From: Hepatobacter sp965661165
GTDB lineage: Bacteria > Pseudomonadota > Alphaproteobacteria > Holosporales > Hepatobacteraceae
Length of the DNA: 29,742 nucleotides
Reading direction: 5' to 3'
NCBI GenBank assembly: GCA_965661165.1
Contig: CBFICL010000015.1
Location: forward strand, 1-29,742
Part shown: in pieces, positions 9,282 to 16,807 of the stretch
Layout of the letters: every line of letters begins with the position of its first letter
Position numbering within the stretch: the stretch's first letter is position 1
Notes under the pieces: generated by a model
What the model was told of the DNA's origin: nothing
What the model saw: the letters and a program-made list of their open reading frames with translations, nothing else
Databases searched by the model: none
Made by a program: the position numbers and the translations under genes

Positions 9282-10664
9282 ATGCAGAAAAAGCCTCTTT
9301 TTTTTCTCCCCGTTGAAGTCACGCCAAGAGAGCTGGATTATAAGCTGAATCTTGCCCGACATATTTGTCGCAAAGGCTGGGATGTGATCATCGGCAACCC
9401 CCCGTTTATCAGCGACGAACTGAAATATAAAGACTATCAGGGTATTTTCCTTGAGAAAGGAATAAATCCGGAAGCAGGTCGTTACCGATCTTTTGGAGAC
9501 GTTGCCCTTTTCTCTTTGGGTGATGAAGGGGCGGCTTTTCCCGTATACAGCCTGGACTATGACCCAACTGTTGACGCACTCAACTTATGTGAGAAGATTT
9601 TTCTATGGGGCGCGCTGCAGAAAGAAGATCTATCTCAACGCCTTCCGGGACATGCGCTGAACAAAAAATATGTTGTGACGGGACATCCAGGGTTTGACTT
9701 TTCTTCCCCCAAGTGGCTCCCCTATCATCTGATACTACGCCCTCAGGGCCTTCCTTCTGACTACATTTTGATTAACACAAACTTTTCATCGTGCAATGGT
9801 TTTTCCCTGGAAGAAGCCTTCAAAGCATTGACGCATTGCAGTCCATCAACGCGAGCTTTTGTTGAAAAAACCTATGAAATAGAGGGGCAAAGATTTGCTT
9901 TGTTTCAAAAAACGCTTTCTTCTCTTTTTCAAGATTTTCCAAACCAGCCCTTTTTGATCAGACCCCACCCAACGGAAAAACAAGAAAGCTATCAGGCCTT
10001 TTTTGGCCAATATCCCAACGTTGTTATTTCAGGCAAGGGAACCGTTGAACAGTCTATTGCCGCCGCCAAGCTTGTTTTGCATTGTGATTGCACCTCGGCG
10101 CTTCAAGCCTATAAAATGGGCATGCCCGTCATTTCTCTGGCCCATACAGATGTACCGCCATCTGAAGATTTGGATATGCTTGCCAAATGGACTTTGGCCT
10201 TTGGGGCCCTGCCAGAAACCTATCAAGAGCTCAAGGGATTGGTTCAGCGTGTTTTGCAAGATGGAGCTTTTCCGCCAGATGTAGACGACAAGATTAATAC
10301 CAAGGCCCAAGACATGTTGAATCGCATGTTCCATGGGAGCAAGAATGCCACACCTGAGCTTTTAAAACATCTTGAACCTACATTTCAAAAGGTTCAACAG
10401 TCATTTGTGCCCCGCCATCTTCACAATCAAAGGTCAAGGGTACACAAAGTCAAAATGTGGGTTCGGAAGTTTCTTCCTGCACACTATAAAGTGCCTGCCT
10501 TTTTGGCGGCAACACTTGGAAAAATCTCAGTACGTGATGTTGCACACCGATTGGGCCTTATGGAGCGTTACGATCCTCTTGATTGCACTTTTAATATCAA
10601 GAAGATTTATCCCAACGCATTTTATATCTCTCTCAAAACGACGCCGGTAAAAAAGGCGATCTGA
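9282..10664 (+). CDS. Surface carbohydrate biosynthesis protein (glycosyltransferase-like fold)
   Basis: This 460-residue protein opens with FFLPVEVTPRELDYKLNLA and KGWDVIIGNP, the start typical of the family annotated as surface carbohydrate biosynthesis proteins (capsule/LPS-type transferases with a GT-B-like fold). Further support comes from DYILINTNFSSCNGFSLEE in the middle and a nucleotide-sugar-transferase-like region near residues 230-275 (FLIRPHPTEKQ, then KLVLHCDCTSALQAYKMG). The donor and acceptor are unknown; transfer of a pseudaminic-type sugar is a guess from context. No clear ribosome site precedes ATG 9282. The TGA stop (10662-10664) lies inside the first bases of the stray duplicated segment, so the native C-terminus may have been altered by that rearrangement. 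Confidence 0.75.
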   Translation: MQKKPLFFLPVEVTPRELDYKLNLARHICRKGWDVIIGNPPFISDELKYKDYQGIFLEKGINPEAGRYRSFGDVALFSLGDEGAAFPVYSLDYDPTVDALNLCEKIFLWGALQKEDLSQRLPGHALNKKYVVTGHPGFDFSSPKWLPYHLILRPQGLPSDYILINTNFSSCNGFSLEEAFKALTHCSPSTRAFVEKTYEIEGQRFALFQKTLSSLFQDFPNQPFLIRPHPTEKQESYQAFFGQYPNVVISGKGTVEQSIAAAKLVLHCDCTSALQAYKMGMPVISLAHTDVPPSEDLDMLAKWTLAFGALPETYQELKGLVQRVLQDGAFPPDVDDKINTKAQDMLNRMFHGSKNATPELLKHLEPTFQKVQQSFVPRHLHNQRSRVHKVKMWVRKFLPAHYKVPAFLAATLGKISVRDVAHRLGLMERYDPLDCTFNIKKIYPNAFYISLKTTPVKKAI

Positions 10665-10761
10665 TGCCACCTGGCACGATCAATATGAGGTGCTGAAGGC
10701 AGGGTTTGGTGAAGCTTTGTTAGCCCACTATCAGGGCGATCTTGTGGCAGCAGCTCTCTTT
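10660..10761 (+). pseudogene. 102-bp fragment homologous to the middle of the downstream acyltransferase gene
   Basis: This stretch matches 11526-11627 inside the next gene without gaps, with five differences (about 95% identity). In the matching frame it reads DATWHDQYEVLKAGFGEALL and continues to AAALF, then diverges. Four of the five differences are synonymous and one changes Met to Val. It has no start codon and ends abruptly in AT-rich DNA, so it is a gene remnant. It begins within the stop region of the surface carbohydrate gene. The 77 bp between it and the next start hold no recognised element. Confidence 0.85.
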
Positions 10762-10838
10762 AAAAATTCTTATAAAAAAAGCACTTATCAAACAGAAATT
10801 ACTTTCGCCAGCAGAATCTTTCTCGTACACTTTTTTTG

Positions 10839-11879
10839 ATGTCACAGATCGATCCTATCATAGGATCTGTTGGAAGTTTTTTGTCAAACCACAAGAAAAA
10901 CATCGACACCATCTTCAATAGCGACAAGATGTACTGTGTTAAGCTTGGTGACTTAACAAAAGACGTCCTTGATCAGCTACGTGCGCGTTCCTATACCTTG
11001 CTTTCGGCCTATTACAAAGATTATTACGGAGATGGATTTTGTGAAGAGGCCTTTGTCCTTTATGAGCAGGATGAAGCCCATGCCCTTGCTTTATGCGCTG
11101 TGGTAGACAATCAGATCACATTGCCTGAAGGGGGGTGTCAAATCATTTTGTTAAAGGATCTCCCTGAGAAACAGAGAAAAAAGCTCTATCAAGAGGTGAT
11201 GGATCATCTGTGGCGCATGGCACAAAACCGCGGTTGCCGAAGCGTTGTCATCAAAGACACACTTTCCGATAACGCGTTGTCGATGCTTGGACAAAAGCTG
11301 TTCAATCAAAAATTTTGTGCACGCGTAACGTTTGAGATGAATATTGGGTATGAACATTTTCAGCCCCCCCCTTTTTTTAAGAGCCTTCGCAGCAGCTATA
11401 AATCCCTTGTTCGTTGGGGGCAGAAAAATTTATCCCTTTCATATGTTAACAAGGACAACCCATGTCTTGATTCTTTCTTGCAGGTTAAAGCATTTCACAA
11501 AAAAATTTCTGGCCGCACCACCCGGTCTGATGCCACCTGGCACGATCAATATGAAATGCTGAAGGCAGGGTTTGGTGAGGCTTTGTTGGCCCACTATCAG
11601 GGCGATCTTGTGGCAGCAGCTCTTTTTGTGGATGTCTATCAGACAAGCATTTATTGCACGGGAGTTTACGAAAGAGATTTGTTTCATTACGGTCTGTCGC
11701 ATGCGCTTCTTTTTGAGGGCATATGCCGATCCTATCAGAGAGGAAACGCGACGTCTTTTTCTCTGGGCTATTTTGACACAGATATTAAGGATCCAAAGTG
11801 GTATGATATTCAATTTTTTAAAAAGGGTTTTTGCAGAACCCTGCACCCCACCATCTTTTGGTCGAAGGAGGTCTCATGA
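10839..11879 (+). CDS. FemAB/GNAT-like acyltransferase of a surface-glycan cluster
   Basis: This 346-residue protein resembles the FemAB-type double GNAT fold used in peptidoglycan bridge formation and in glycan or lipid N-acylation. The recognisable C-terminal half includes FLQVKAFHKKISGRTTRSD, HYQGDLVAAALFVD, YCTGVYERDLFHYGLSHALL and FSLGYFDTDIKDPKWYDIQF. The N-terminal half is not recognised in detail. I chose ATG 10839 over the TTG just before it; neither has a good ribosome site, and an 8-bp inverted repeat (10851-10867) lies just inside the coding region. Its stop overlaps the methyltransferase start (ATGA). It probably acylates an amino sugar of the surface glycan, but substrate and donor cannot be read from sequence. 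Confidence 0.6.
   Translation: MSQIDPIIGSVGSFLSNHKKNIDTIFNSDKMYCVKLGDLTKDVLDQLRARSYTLLSAYYKDYYGDGFCEEAFVLYEQDEAHALALCAVVDNQITLPEGGCQIILLKDLPEKQRKKLYQEVMDHLWRMAQNRGCRSVVIKDTLSDNALSMLGQKLFNQKFCARVTFEMNIGYEHFQPPPFFKSLRSSYKSLVRWGQKNLSLSYVNKDNPCLDSFLQVKAFHKKISGRTTRSDATWHDQYEMLKAGFGEALLAHYQGDLVAAALFVDVYQTSIYCTGVYERDLFHYGLSHALLFEGICRSYQRGNATSFSLGYFDTDIKDPKWYDIQFFKKGFCRTLHPTIFWSKEVS
10851..10867. repeat. 8-bp perfect inverted repeat at the start of the acyltransferase gene
   Basis: GATCCTAT and ATAGGATC are separated by a single base, within codons 5-10 of the acyltransferase gene. As DNA it could be a palindromic protein site; the 1-nt loop makes it a poor RNA hairpin unless the inner pairs open. 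No function is assigned. Confidence 0.4.
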
Positions 11880-12601
11880 CCGTAGCGCATAAAAAATGGG
11901 TCAGTGATTTTTATGAAAAATCTTACAAAGAGTTAGGCCTTGGGGCACAGCGTCGCTATCCCAATGAAGAGTTGTGTCGATTTATGGGCAAAAATCTTTT
12001 TAAGGTGCCTCAAAAGGAGCGAAAAACCATCAAAGTGCTTGAGACAGGGTGTGGGTCAGGCGCAAACTTACGCATGGTGGCTCAAGAAGGATTTGATGCC
12101 TATGGCATTGATCTCTCTGAAGAGGCTATAGGTTTGTGCAGACAGATGCTGGCGAGCTCTGGCCTTAAAGCCCACCTTCAAACCCAAGATATGCAAGACT
12201 TAGCATTTGAAGACCATTTTTTTGATGTAGTGATCGATGTTTTTTCATCCTATTGCCTCACGCGGCAGCAATGGGGGGCATATATGCGCTCTGTTCATCG
12301 GGTCTTAAAACCTGGAGGTCTGTTTTTTTCCTATTTCCCCTCCAAACGCTCTGATTGTTTCCAGTTTCCTGGGGAAGCGCAAATGATTGATCAAGATACC
12401 CTGGAGGGCATCCACCGCCAAGATGCGCCTTTTTCTGGAAACACGTATCCCTTCAGATTTATGCACCCAAGAGAATATGAAAAGGCGCTGTTGGATATGA
12501 GTTTTGATGTTCCTTACCTTGAGGAAGTGGGCAGAACCTATGGCAGAGGAAAAGAATGTTTCGCATTCGTTGTTGTTGAGGGTGTGAAAAGAGCCCCCTA
12601 A
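11876..12601 (+). CDS. Class I SAM-dependent methyltransferase
   Basis: This 241-residue methyltransferase has the SAM-binding motif I VLETGCGSGANLRMVA (residues about 54-69), an acidic motif II at YGIDLSEEAIGLC, and the later VHRVLKPGGLFFSYFPS segment typical of UbiE/small-molecule methyltransferases. ATG 11876 is fixed by an AAGGAGG ribosome site at 11865-11871 and by the ATGA overlap with the preceding acyltransferase stop. Given that coupling, it probably methylates the same glycan or lipid intermediate. The acceptor cannot be named. It ends the first glycan transcript; 296 bp with a tandem repeat separate it from pseB. Confidence 0.82.
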   Translation: MTVAHKKWVSDFYEKSYKELGLGAQRRYPNEELCRFMGKNLFKVPQKERKTIKVLETGCGSGANLRMVAQEGFDAYGIDLSEEAIGLCRQMLASSGLKAHLQTQDMQDLAFEDHFFDVVIDVFSSYCLTRQQWGAYMRSVHRVLKPGGLFFSYFPSKRSDCFQFPGEAQMIDQDTLEGIHRQDAPFSGNTYPFRFMHPREYEKALLDMSFDVPYLEEVGRTYGRGKECFAFVVVEGVKRAP

Positions 12602-12744
12602 CCTGAGAAAAGGCCCGCTTTATGGGCACAAAAATCTCTGCGTCGCTGGCTTGTATTGTTCTTGACCTCACAATGTAGACAGGTGCCATCCTTATGCAAA
12701 CCCCAAGCGTTGACCTTGGGTACCGCTTTATCACAATTTACCGG

Positions 12745-12803
12745 CTGACAAGGCTAAAGAATTACTGACAAGGCTAAAGAATTACTGACAAGGCTAAAAA
12801 ATT
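12745..12803. repeat. Three tandem copies of a 20-bp unit
   Basis: The unit CTGACAAGGCTAAAGAATTA starts at 12745, 12765 and 12785. The first two copies are identical. The third has A for G at 12799 and diverges at its last base. The array lies in the 296-bp gap between the methyltransferase and pseB, about 95 bp before the pseB start. The unit lacks internal dyad symmetry, so it does not look like a classic operator. Confidence 0.9.
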
Positions 12804-12851
12804 GTATTAGAATCAGTGTGTCAGAGCTGATTCGCCACAGCCAGCTGCTTT

Positions 12852-12879
12852 TTGAAGCTTTATTGTTTGAATCTATTAG
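12852..12879 (+). promoter_or_regulatory. Possible sigma-70-type promoter for the pse operon
   Basis: TTGAAG (12852-12857) and TATTAG (12874-12879) are separated by 16 bp and lie about 20 bp before the pseB start. Each hexamer matches four of six consensus bases. Its place downstream of the tandem repeat supports an independent pse transcript, but the match is moderate. Confidence 0.35.
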
Positions 12880-12897
12880 TAATGAAGAATTGCCAAC

Positions 12898-13905
12898 ATG
12901 CTTAAAAATTTTTTGGTAAAAAAACCCGACCTTGATGACAAAACAATTCTTGTCACAGGGGGCACAGGATCCTTTGGTAAGAGGTTCGTCCAAAGAATAG
13001 TCAACCAATATCGGCCTAAGAAGCTGATTATTTTTTCCAGAGATGAGCTCAAGCAGTTTGAGATGAGCAGTGCCTTCTCGCCTGAAGAGTACCCGTTCTT
13101 GCGCTTCTTTATTGGCGATGTCCGGGATTACCAACGCCTAGAGATGGCGTTAAGGGGTGTGGACGTGGTGGTGCACGCCGCCGCCCTTAAGCATGTTCCC
13201 ATTGCAGAATACAACCCTTATGAATGTATTCAGACGAATGTGGTGGGGGCTGAAAATGTGGTCAGAGCTTCTCTTAAGTGTGGCGTTCAGAAAGTCATAG
13301 CCCTGTCAACCGATAAGGCCGTGAGCCCTGTTAATCTCTATGGTGCCAGTAAATTAGCCGCGGATAAAATTTTCACCGCGGGCAATAATATCCGGGGAGA
13401 CGACCCAACCCTTTTTTCTGTGGTCAGATATGGCAACGTCGTGGGGTCGCGCGGAAGTGTGATTCCTTTTTTCCAAAGGATGCTGCGAGAAGGCGCCAAA
13501 TCCCTGCCCATCACAGATGAAAAAATGACCCGCTTTTGGCTGACCCTTGATCAGGGGATAGATTTCGTGTTGTCCAGCTTAGCACTTATGCAGGGAGGGG
13601 AAATTTTTGTGCCAAAAATTTCGAGCATGAAAATTGTCGATCTCGTCAAAGCGCTGGACCCAAACGTCCAAATGCACAAGGTGGGCATACGGCCTGGGGA
13701 AAAGCTTCACGAATGGTTGATCACATCAGATGAATCGCTCGGCGCCATAGAATGTGAGGATCGCTTCATCATTCTTCCAGGCTCCCTGAGGAAAGATGTC
13801 TATGGCAGCTCATACAAAAAATTGGAAAATCGATTCGTTTATTCGAGCGAAACGAATACAGAATGGTTGTCTGCATCTGGGCTAGAGACCATGCTTGCGT
13901 CATGA
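12898..13905 (+). CDS. pseB: UDP-N-acetylglucosamine 4,6-dehydratase (inverting)
   Basis: This 335-residue SDR-family enzyme does the first step of pseudaminic acid synthesis: UDP-GlcNAc to UDP-2-acetamido-2,6-dideoxy-beta-L-arabino-hexos-4-ulose. The NADP-binding motif is VTGGTGSFGKRF (residues 19-30). The catalytic set Asp139-Lys140 (STDKAVSP) and Tyr148 with Lys152 (YGASK) matches the Asp132, Lys133, Tyr141 and Lys145 positions described for H. pylori PseB, offset by seven. The length is usual for PseB. The ribosome site is weak. It heads the five-gene pse operon. The soluble, inverting PseB type, rather than the membrane-bound PglF type, indicates the pseudaminic rather than the legionaminic branch. 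Confidence 0.9.
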   Translation: MLKNFLVKKPDLDDKTILVTGGTGSFGKRFVQRIVNQYRPKKLIIFSRDELKQFEMSSAFSPEEYPFLRFFIGDVRDYQRLEMALRGVDVVVHAAALKHVPIAEYNPYECIQTNVVGAENVVRASLKCGVQKVIALSTDKAVSPVNLYGASKLAADKIFTAGNNIRGDDPTLFSVVRYGNVVGSRGSVIPFFQRMLREGAKSLPITDEKMTRFWLTLDQGIDFVLSSLALMQGGEIFVPKISSMKIVDLVKALDPNVQMHKVGIRPGEKLHEWLITSDESLGAIECEDRFIILPGSLRKDVYGSSYKKLENRFVYSSETNTEWLSASGLETMLAS

Positions 13906-13934
13906 AGCATTGGGTCTTGCCAGGGCTGTGAGGT

Positions 13935-14765
13935 ATGCGCAACAACATCATCTTGGGCACCGCTAATTTCACACAAGCATATGGCGTTCTCTCTCACCAG
14001 GCCCTCAAGACTGTCGACGTTAGACATATTTTGGAGGCGGCCTTAGCGGGCGGCATCAACGTGCTAGACACGGCCTTTGGCTATGGCCACCTAGCCCAAG
14101 ATGCTTTGAAGGATCTTGTTGAAAAATGCACGATCAACACAAAGTTTGGAACACATGATGACTGGGATAATGTATTAGCCTATCTTAAAAGTTGGCCTGC
14201 CAAAAGCATCGATGTTTTCATGCTTCATGACCCACAAAACCTTGATCGCATCAAGGGCCGAAACCTTGCAAAACGCTTGTGTGATCTGAAAGCAGTAGGG
14301 GCGATTCGGCGCATTGGCGTCTCTGTCTATGAATTAGACGAGGTGAAGGCCTTTTCTTCTCGTGTGTGTATGCCAGATGTCATTCAGCTGCCCCTGAATC
14401 CCTTGAACCACACATTTGATGAGGAACACTTTTTAGCATACATCAAAAAAAATGAAATCGAGATCCATGCACGATCTTTGTTTTTGCAAGGCGTGTTACT
14501 CACCAAAGAACTGCCACAAAAACTCCTGGGCCTTAAAACCGCTTTTGACAAGATGGGGAGGGTATTCAGCCGTTATCCCTCACGTCTGTGTGCTCTTCTT
14601 ACATGGGCTGGCCAACAACCATGGGTCGACAGGTGGGTCATGGGGGTCGCCTCGCCTCAGAATATGGTTGATATTTTGTCATTATGGGGTCAGCGGTATG
14701 AAGAACCCATACATTTTGATAGAATGACCCACGCCCTTGCAGATCCAAGGAGTTGGAATAGATGA
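13935..14765 (+). CDS. Aldo/keto reductase of the pse operon
   Basis: This 276-residue TIM-barrel oxidoreductase has the complete aldo/keto reductase tetrad: Asp45 and Tyr50 (NVLDTAFGYG), Lys70 (INTKFG) and His98 (FMLHDPQ). It lies 29 bp after pseB and overlaps the next gene by the ATGA stop/start. Such reductases are found in sialic-acid-like sugar clusters, but no step of the standard pseudaminic pathway needs one. It may reduce a keto-sugar to make a Pse derivative or reduce another precursor of the glycan. NADPH would be the expected cofactor. The function beyond the family is not established. Confidence 0.82.
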   Translation: MRNNIILGTANFTQAYGVLSHQALKTVDVRHILEAALAGGINVLDTAFGYGHLAQDALKDLVEKCTINTKFGTHDDWDNVLAYLKSWPAKSIDVFMLHDPQNLDRIKGRNLAKRLCDLKAVGAIRRIGVSVYELDEVKAFSSRVCMPDVIQLPLNPLNHTFDEEHFLAYIKKNEIEIHARSLFLQGVLLTKELPQKLLGLKTAFDKMGRVFSRYPSRLCALLTWAGQQPWVDRWVMGVASPQNMVDILSLWGQRYEEPIHFDRMTHALADPRSWNR

Positions 14766-16807
14766 GTTGCTGTGTTGCCATTATACAAGCCAGAATGGGA
14801 TCAACGCGCCTTCCTGGGAAGGTCTTGTCGCATTTAGATGGGCGCCCCCTTCTTGCGTGGGTCGTGCAAGCAGCACAAAGCGCCACCATGGTGGATCGGG
14901 TGGTTGTGGCCACAACCAGTCAAGAAAGCGATCAACCCATTGCAACATGGTGTCAAGAAAACGGCATCGACGTTTTTAGGGGCAATGAAAAAGATGTGCT
15001 CAAGCGTTATTATGACGCAGCCCAAAGCTATGAAGCCGATCTTATCGTACGTCTCACCGCAGATTGTCCCCTATTAGCGCCCTCTATCATCGATCAGGTG
15101 GTTTCCATGGTTCATTTTGGACAGGCTAATTATGCGTCCAATACACTGGCCCACACCTGGCCTGATGGGCTTGATTGTGAAGCTTTTCGCTTTGATACTT
15201 TGGAGAAGGCCCACCTTAATGCCTCAAACGCTTCTGACAGGGAACATGTCACACCCTATATTACCGGTCATCGTCATCTCTTTCGGTGTTTGAACCTTTC
15301 TTGCCCCGTCAAAGGTTTGGGGTCTTATCGGTGGACCGTTGATACGAAGGAAGATCTGGAGCATCTTTCTCATCTGCTTGCCCACGCCACAGAGAAAAGG
15401 TCGCTATGGACTTTGGCGGAGATAGAGCAAACAAAGCCTGCAACAAACACTGAAACAAGCCCTCAAGCAAAAAAACGCAGCGAGAGAAATGAAGGCTTGA
15501 AGAACGCCCTTAAGGATGACCCAAGAGATGTAAGGGTATTGGACGCGTCTAAGGCGCTACACCAGCGTTCGCTCCGAAGAATACCCTTTGGCTGCCAGAC
15601 GTTTAGCAAGTCTTATCTTCAGTTTCCCAAAAACACAACGCCCATGTTTTTAACACATGGCCAAGGCGCCAAGGTTTGGGACATAGACGGTAATGACTAT
15701 GTTGATCTTATCAGCGGGCTTTTATCCATTGTGCTTGGCTATGATGATGTAGACGTCCATGCCGCCATACAAGAACAACTTACGCATGGCATTTCCTTCA
15801 GTTTGGCAACAACGCTTGAGGTTCGTCTTGCTGAAAAATTATGCGCGCTGATTCCTTGCGCCGAAAAGGTTAAATTTGGAAAAAATGGCACAGATGTGAC
15901 CTCGGCTGCAGTCAGACTTGCACGCGCCTATACGGGGCGCGACAAAATACTGATGTGTGGCTATCACGGATGGCAGGATTGGTCTATTGGCGCGACAACA
16001 CGCAACAAAGGTATCCCCGCACCTGTTTCTGCCTTATCAGATGTTTTAACCTATCATGATTTAAACGAGGCCGAAGCTCTTTTGAAGCAAGAGACGTATG
16101 CATGTTTAATTATGGAGCCTTGCGGCGCTCATGTCCCTCAAAGCGGCTATTTAGCTGCTCTTAAAGAGTTGTGTGAACGGCATGGATCTCTCTTGATTTT
16201 TGATGAAATCGTCACAGGATTTAGGTTATCTCTGGGTGGCGCTCAATCCTATTTTGGCGTTACGCCCCACCTGTCATGTTTCGGAAAAGCCATGGCCAAC
16301 GGTATGCCCTTGTCGACCCTTGTGGGCAGGGCCGATATTATGGATACGATGGAAGAGATTTTTTACTCTGGCACCTTTGGTGGCGAAACCCTTTCTTTGG
16401 CAGCATCGCTTGCCACAATAGAAAAAATGGAACGCTGCGGCGTTGTTGACCACCTATGGACCTTAGGCGAGACGCTCACCCATCACATTGAAGCCCTCAT
16501 CACAAAATATGGCTTGCTAGACGTCATGACCCTTAAAGGATTTGCGCCCTGGAAACTGATCCACTTTGAGGACCACCAAAAGGCCAGTGCTGCCGCTTTG
16601 AAGACGTTTTTTATTCAAGAAATGATCGCGCGCGGCATTCTTATTAACGCCTCCCTCAACCTGACCTTTGCGCACCAAAGCGCTGAAAAAGAGAAAATCA
16701 TAACGGCCTTTGAGGACGTTTTATCTTTCATGGCCGATGCACTGGAAGACGACCTGACAAGGCATTTGAAGAGCCCCGTAATCCAGCCTTTATTTAAAAT
16801 ACGATGA
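14762..16807 (+). CDS. Fusion: SpsF/PseF-type cytidylyltransferase + class III PLP aminotransferase
   Basis: This 681-residue protein has two enzyme domains. Residues 1 to about 225 are a nucleotidyltransferase with the pyrophosphorylase-like signature IIQARMGSTRLPGKVL (7-22) and later RLTADCPLL and WPDGLDCE, as in SpsF/PseF proteins that activate nonulosonic acids with CMP. A charged linker (about 226-262) leads to a class III aminotransferase similar to glutamate-1-semialdehyde aminomutase, with IFDEIVTGFR and the PLP lysine Lys509 (CFGKAMANGMPL). The start has an AAGGAG site (14748-14753), and both ends overlap neighbours by ATGA. The cytidylyltransferase half would do the last pathway step. 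The aminotransferase half could replace PseC, which is absent here; that role is inferred. Confidence 0.85.
   Translation: MSCCVAIIQARMGSTRLPGKVLSHLDGRPLLAWVVQAAQSATMVDRVVVATTSQESDQPIATWCQENGIDVFRGNEKDVLKRYYDAAQSYEADLIVRLTADCPLLAPSIIDQVVSMVHFGQANYASNTLAHTWPDGLDCEAFRFDTLEKAHLNASNASDREHVTPYITGHRHLFRCLNLSCPVKGLGSYRWTVDTKEDLEHLSHLLAHATEKRSLWTLAEIEQTKPATNTETSPQAKKRSERNEGLKNALKDDPRDVRVLDASKALHQRSLRRIPFGCQTFSKSYLQFPKNTTPMFLTHGQGAKVWDIDGNDYVDLISGLLSIVLGYDDVDVHAAIQEQLTHGISFSLATTLEVRLAEKLCALIPCAEKVKFGKNGTDVTSAAVRLARAYTGRDKILMCGYHGWQDWSIGATTRNKGIPAPVSALSDVLTYHDLNEAEALLKQETYACLIMEPCGAHVPQSGYLAALKELCERHGSLLIFDEIVTGFRLSLGGAQSYFGVTPHLSCFGKAMANGMPLSTLVGRADIMDTMEEIFYSGTFGGETLSLAASLATIEKMERCGVVDHLWTLGETLTHHIEALITKYGLLDVMTLKGFAPWKLIHFEDHQKASAAALKTFFIQEMIARGILINASLNLTFAHQSAEKEKIITAFEDVLSFMADALEDDLTRHLKSPVIQPLFKIR

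Noticed and set aside
12602..12740. A minus-strand frame reads AWGLHKDGTCLHCEVKNNTS and looked like the end of a cysteine-rich protein.
   Set aside because: It is short, has no start codon, is closed by a stop in the tandem repeat just upstream, and matches no family I recognise; chance is the simpler reading.
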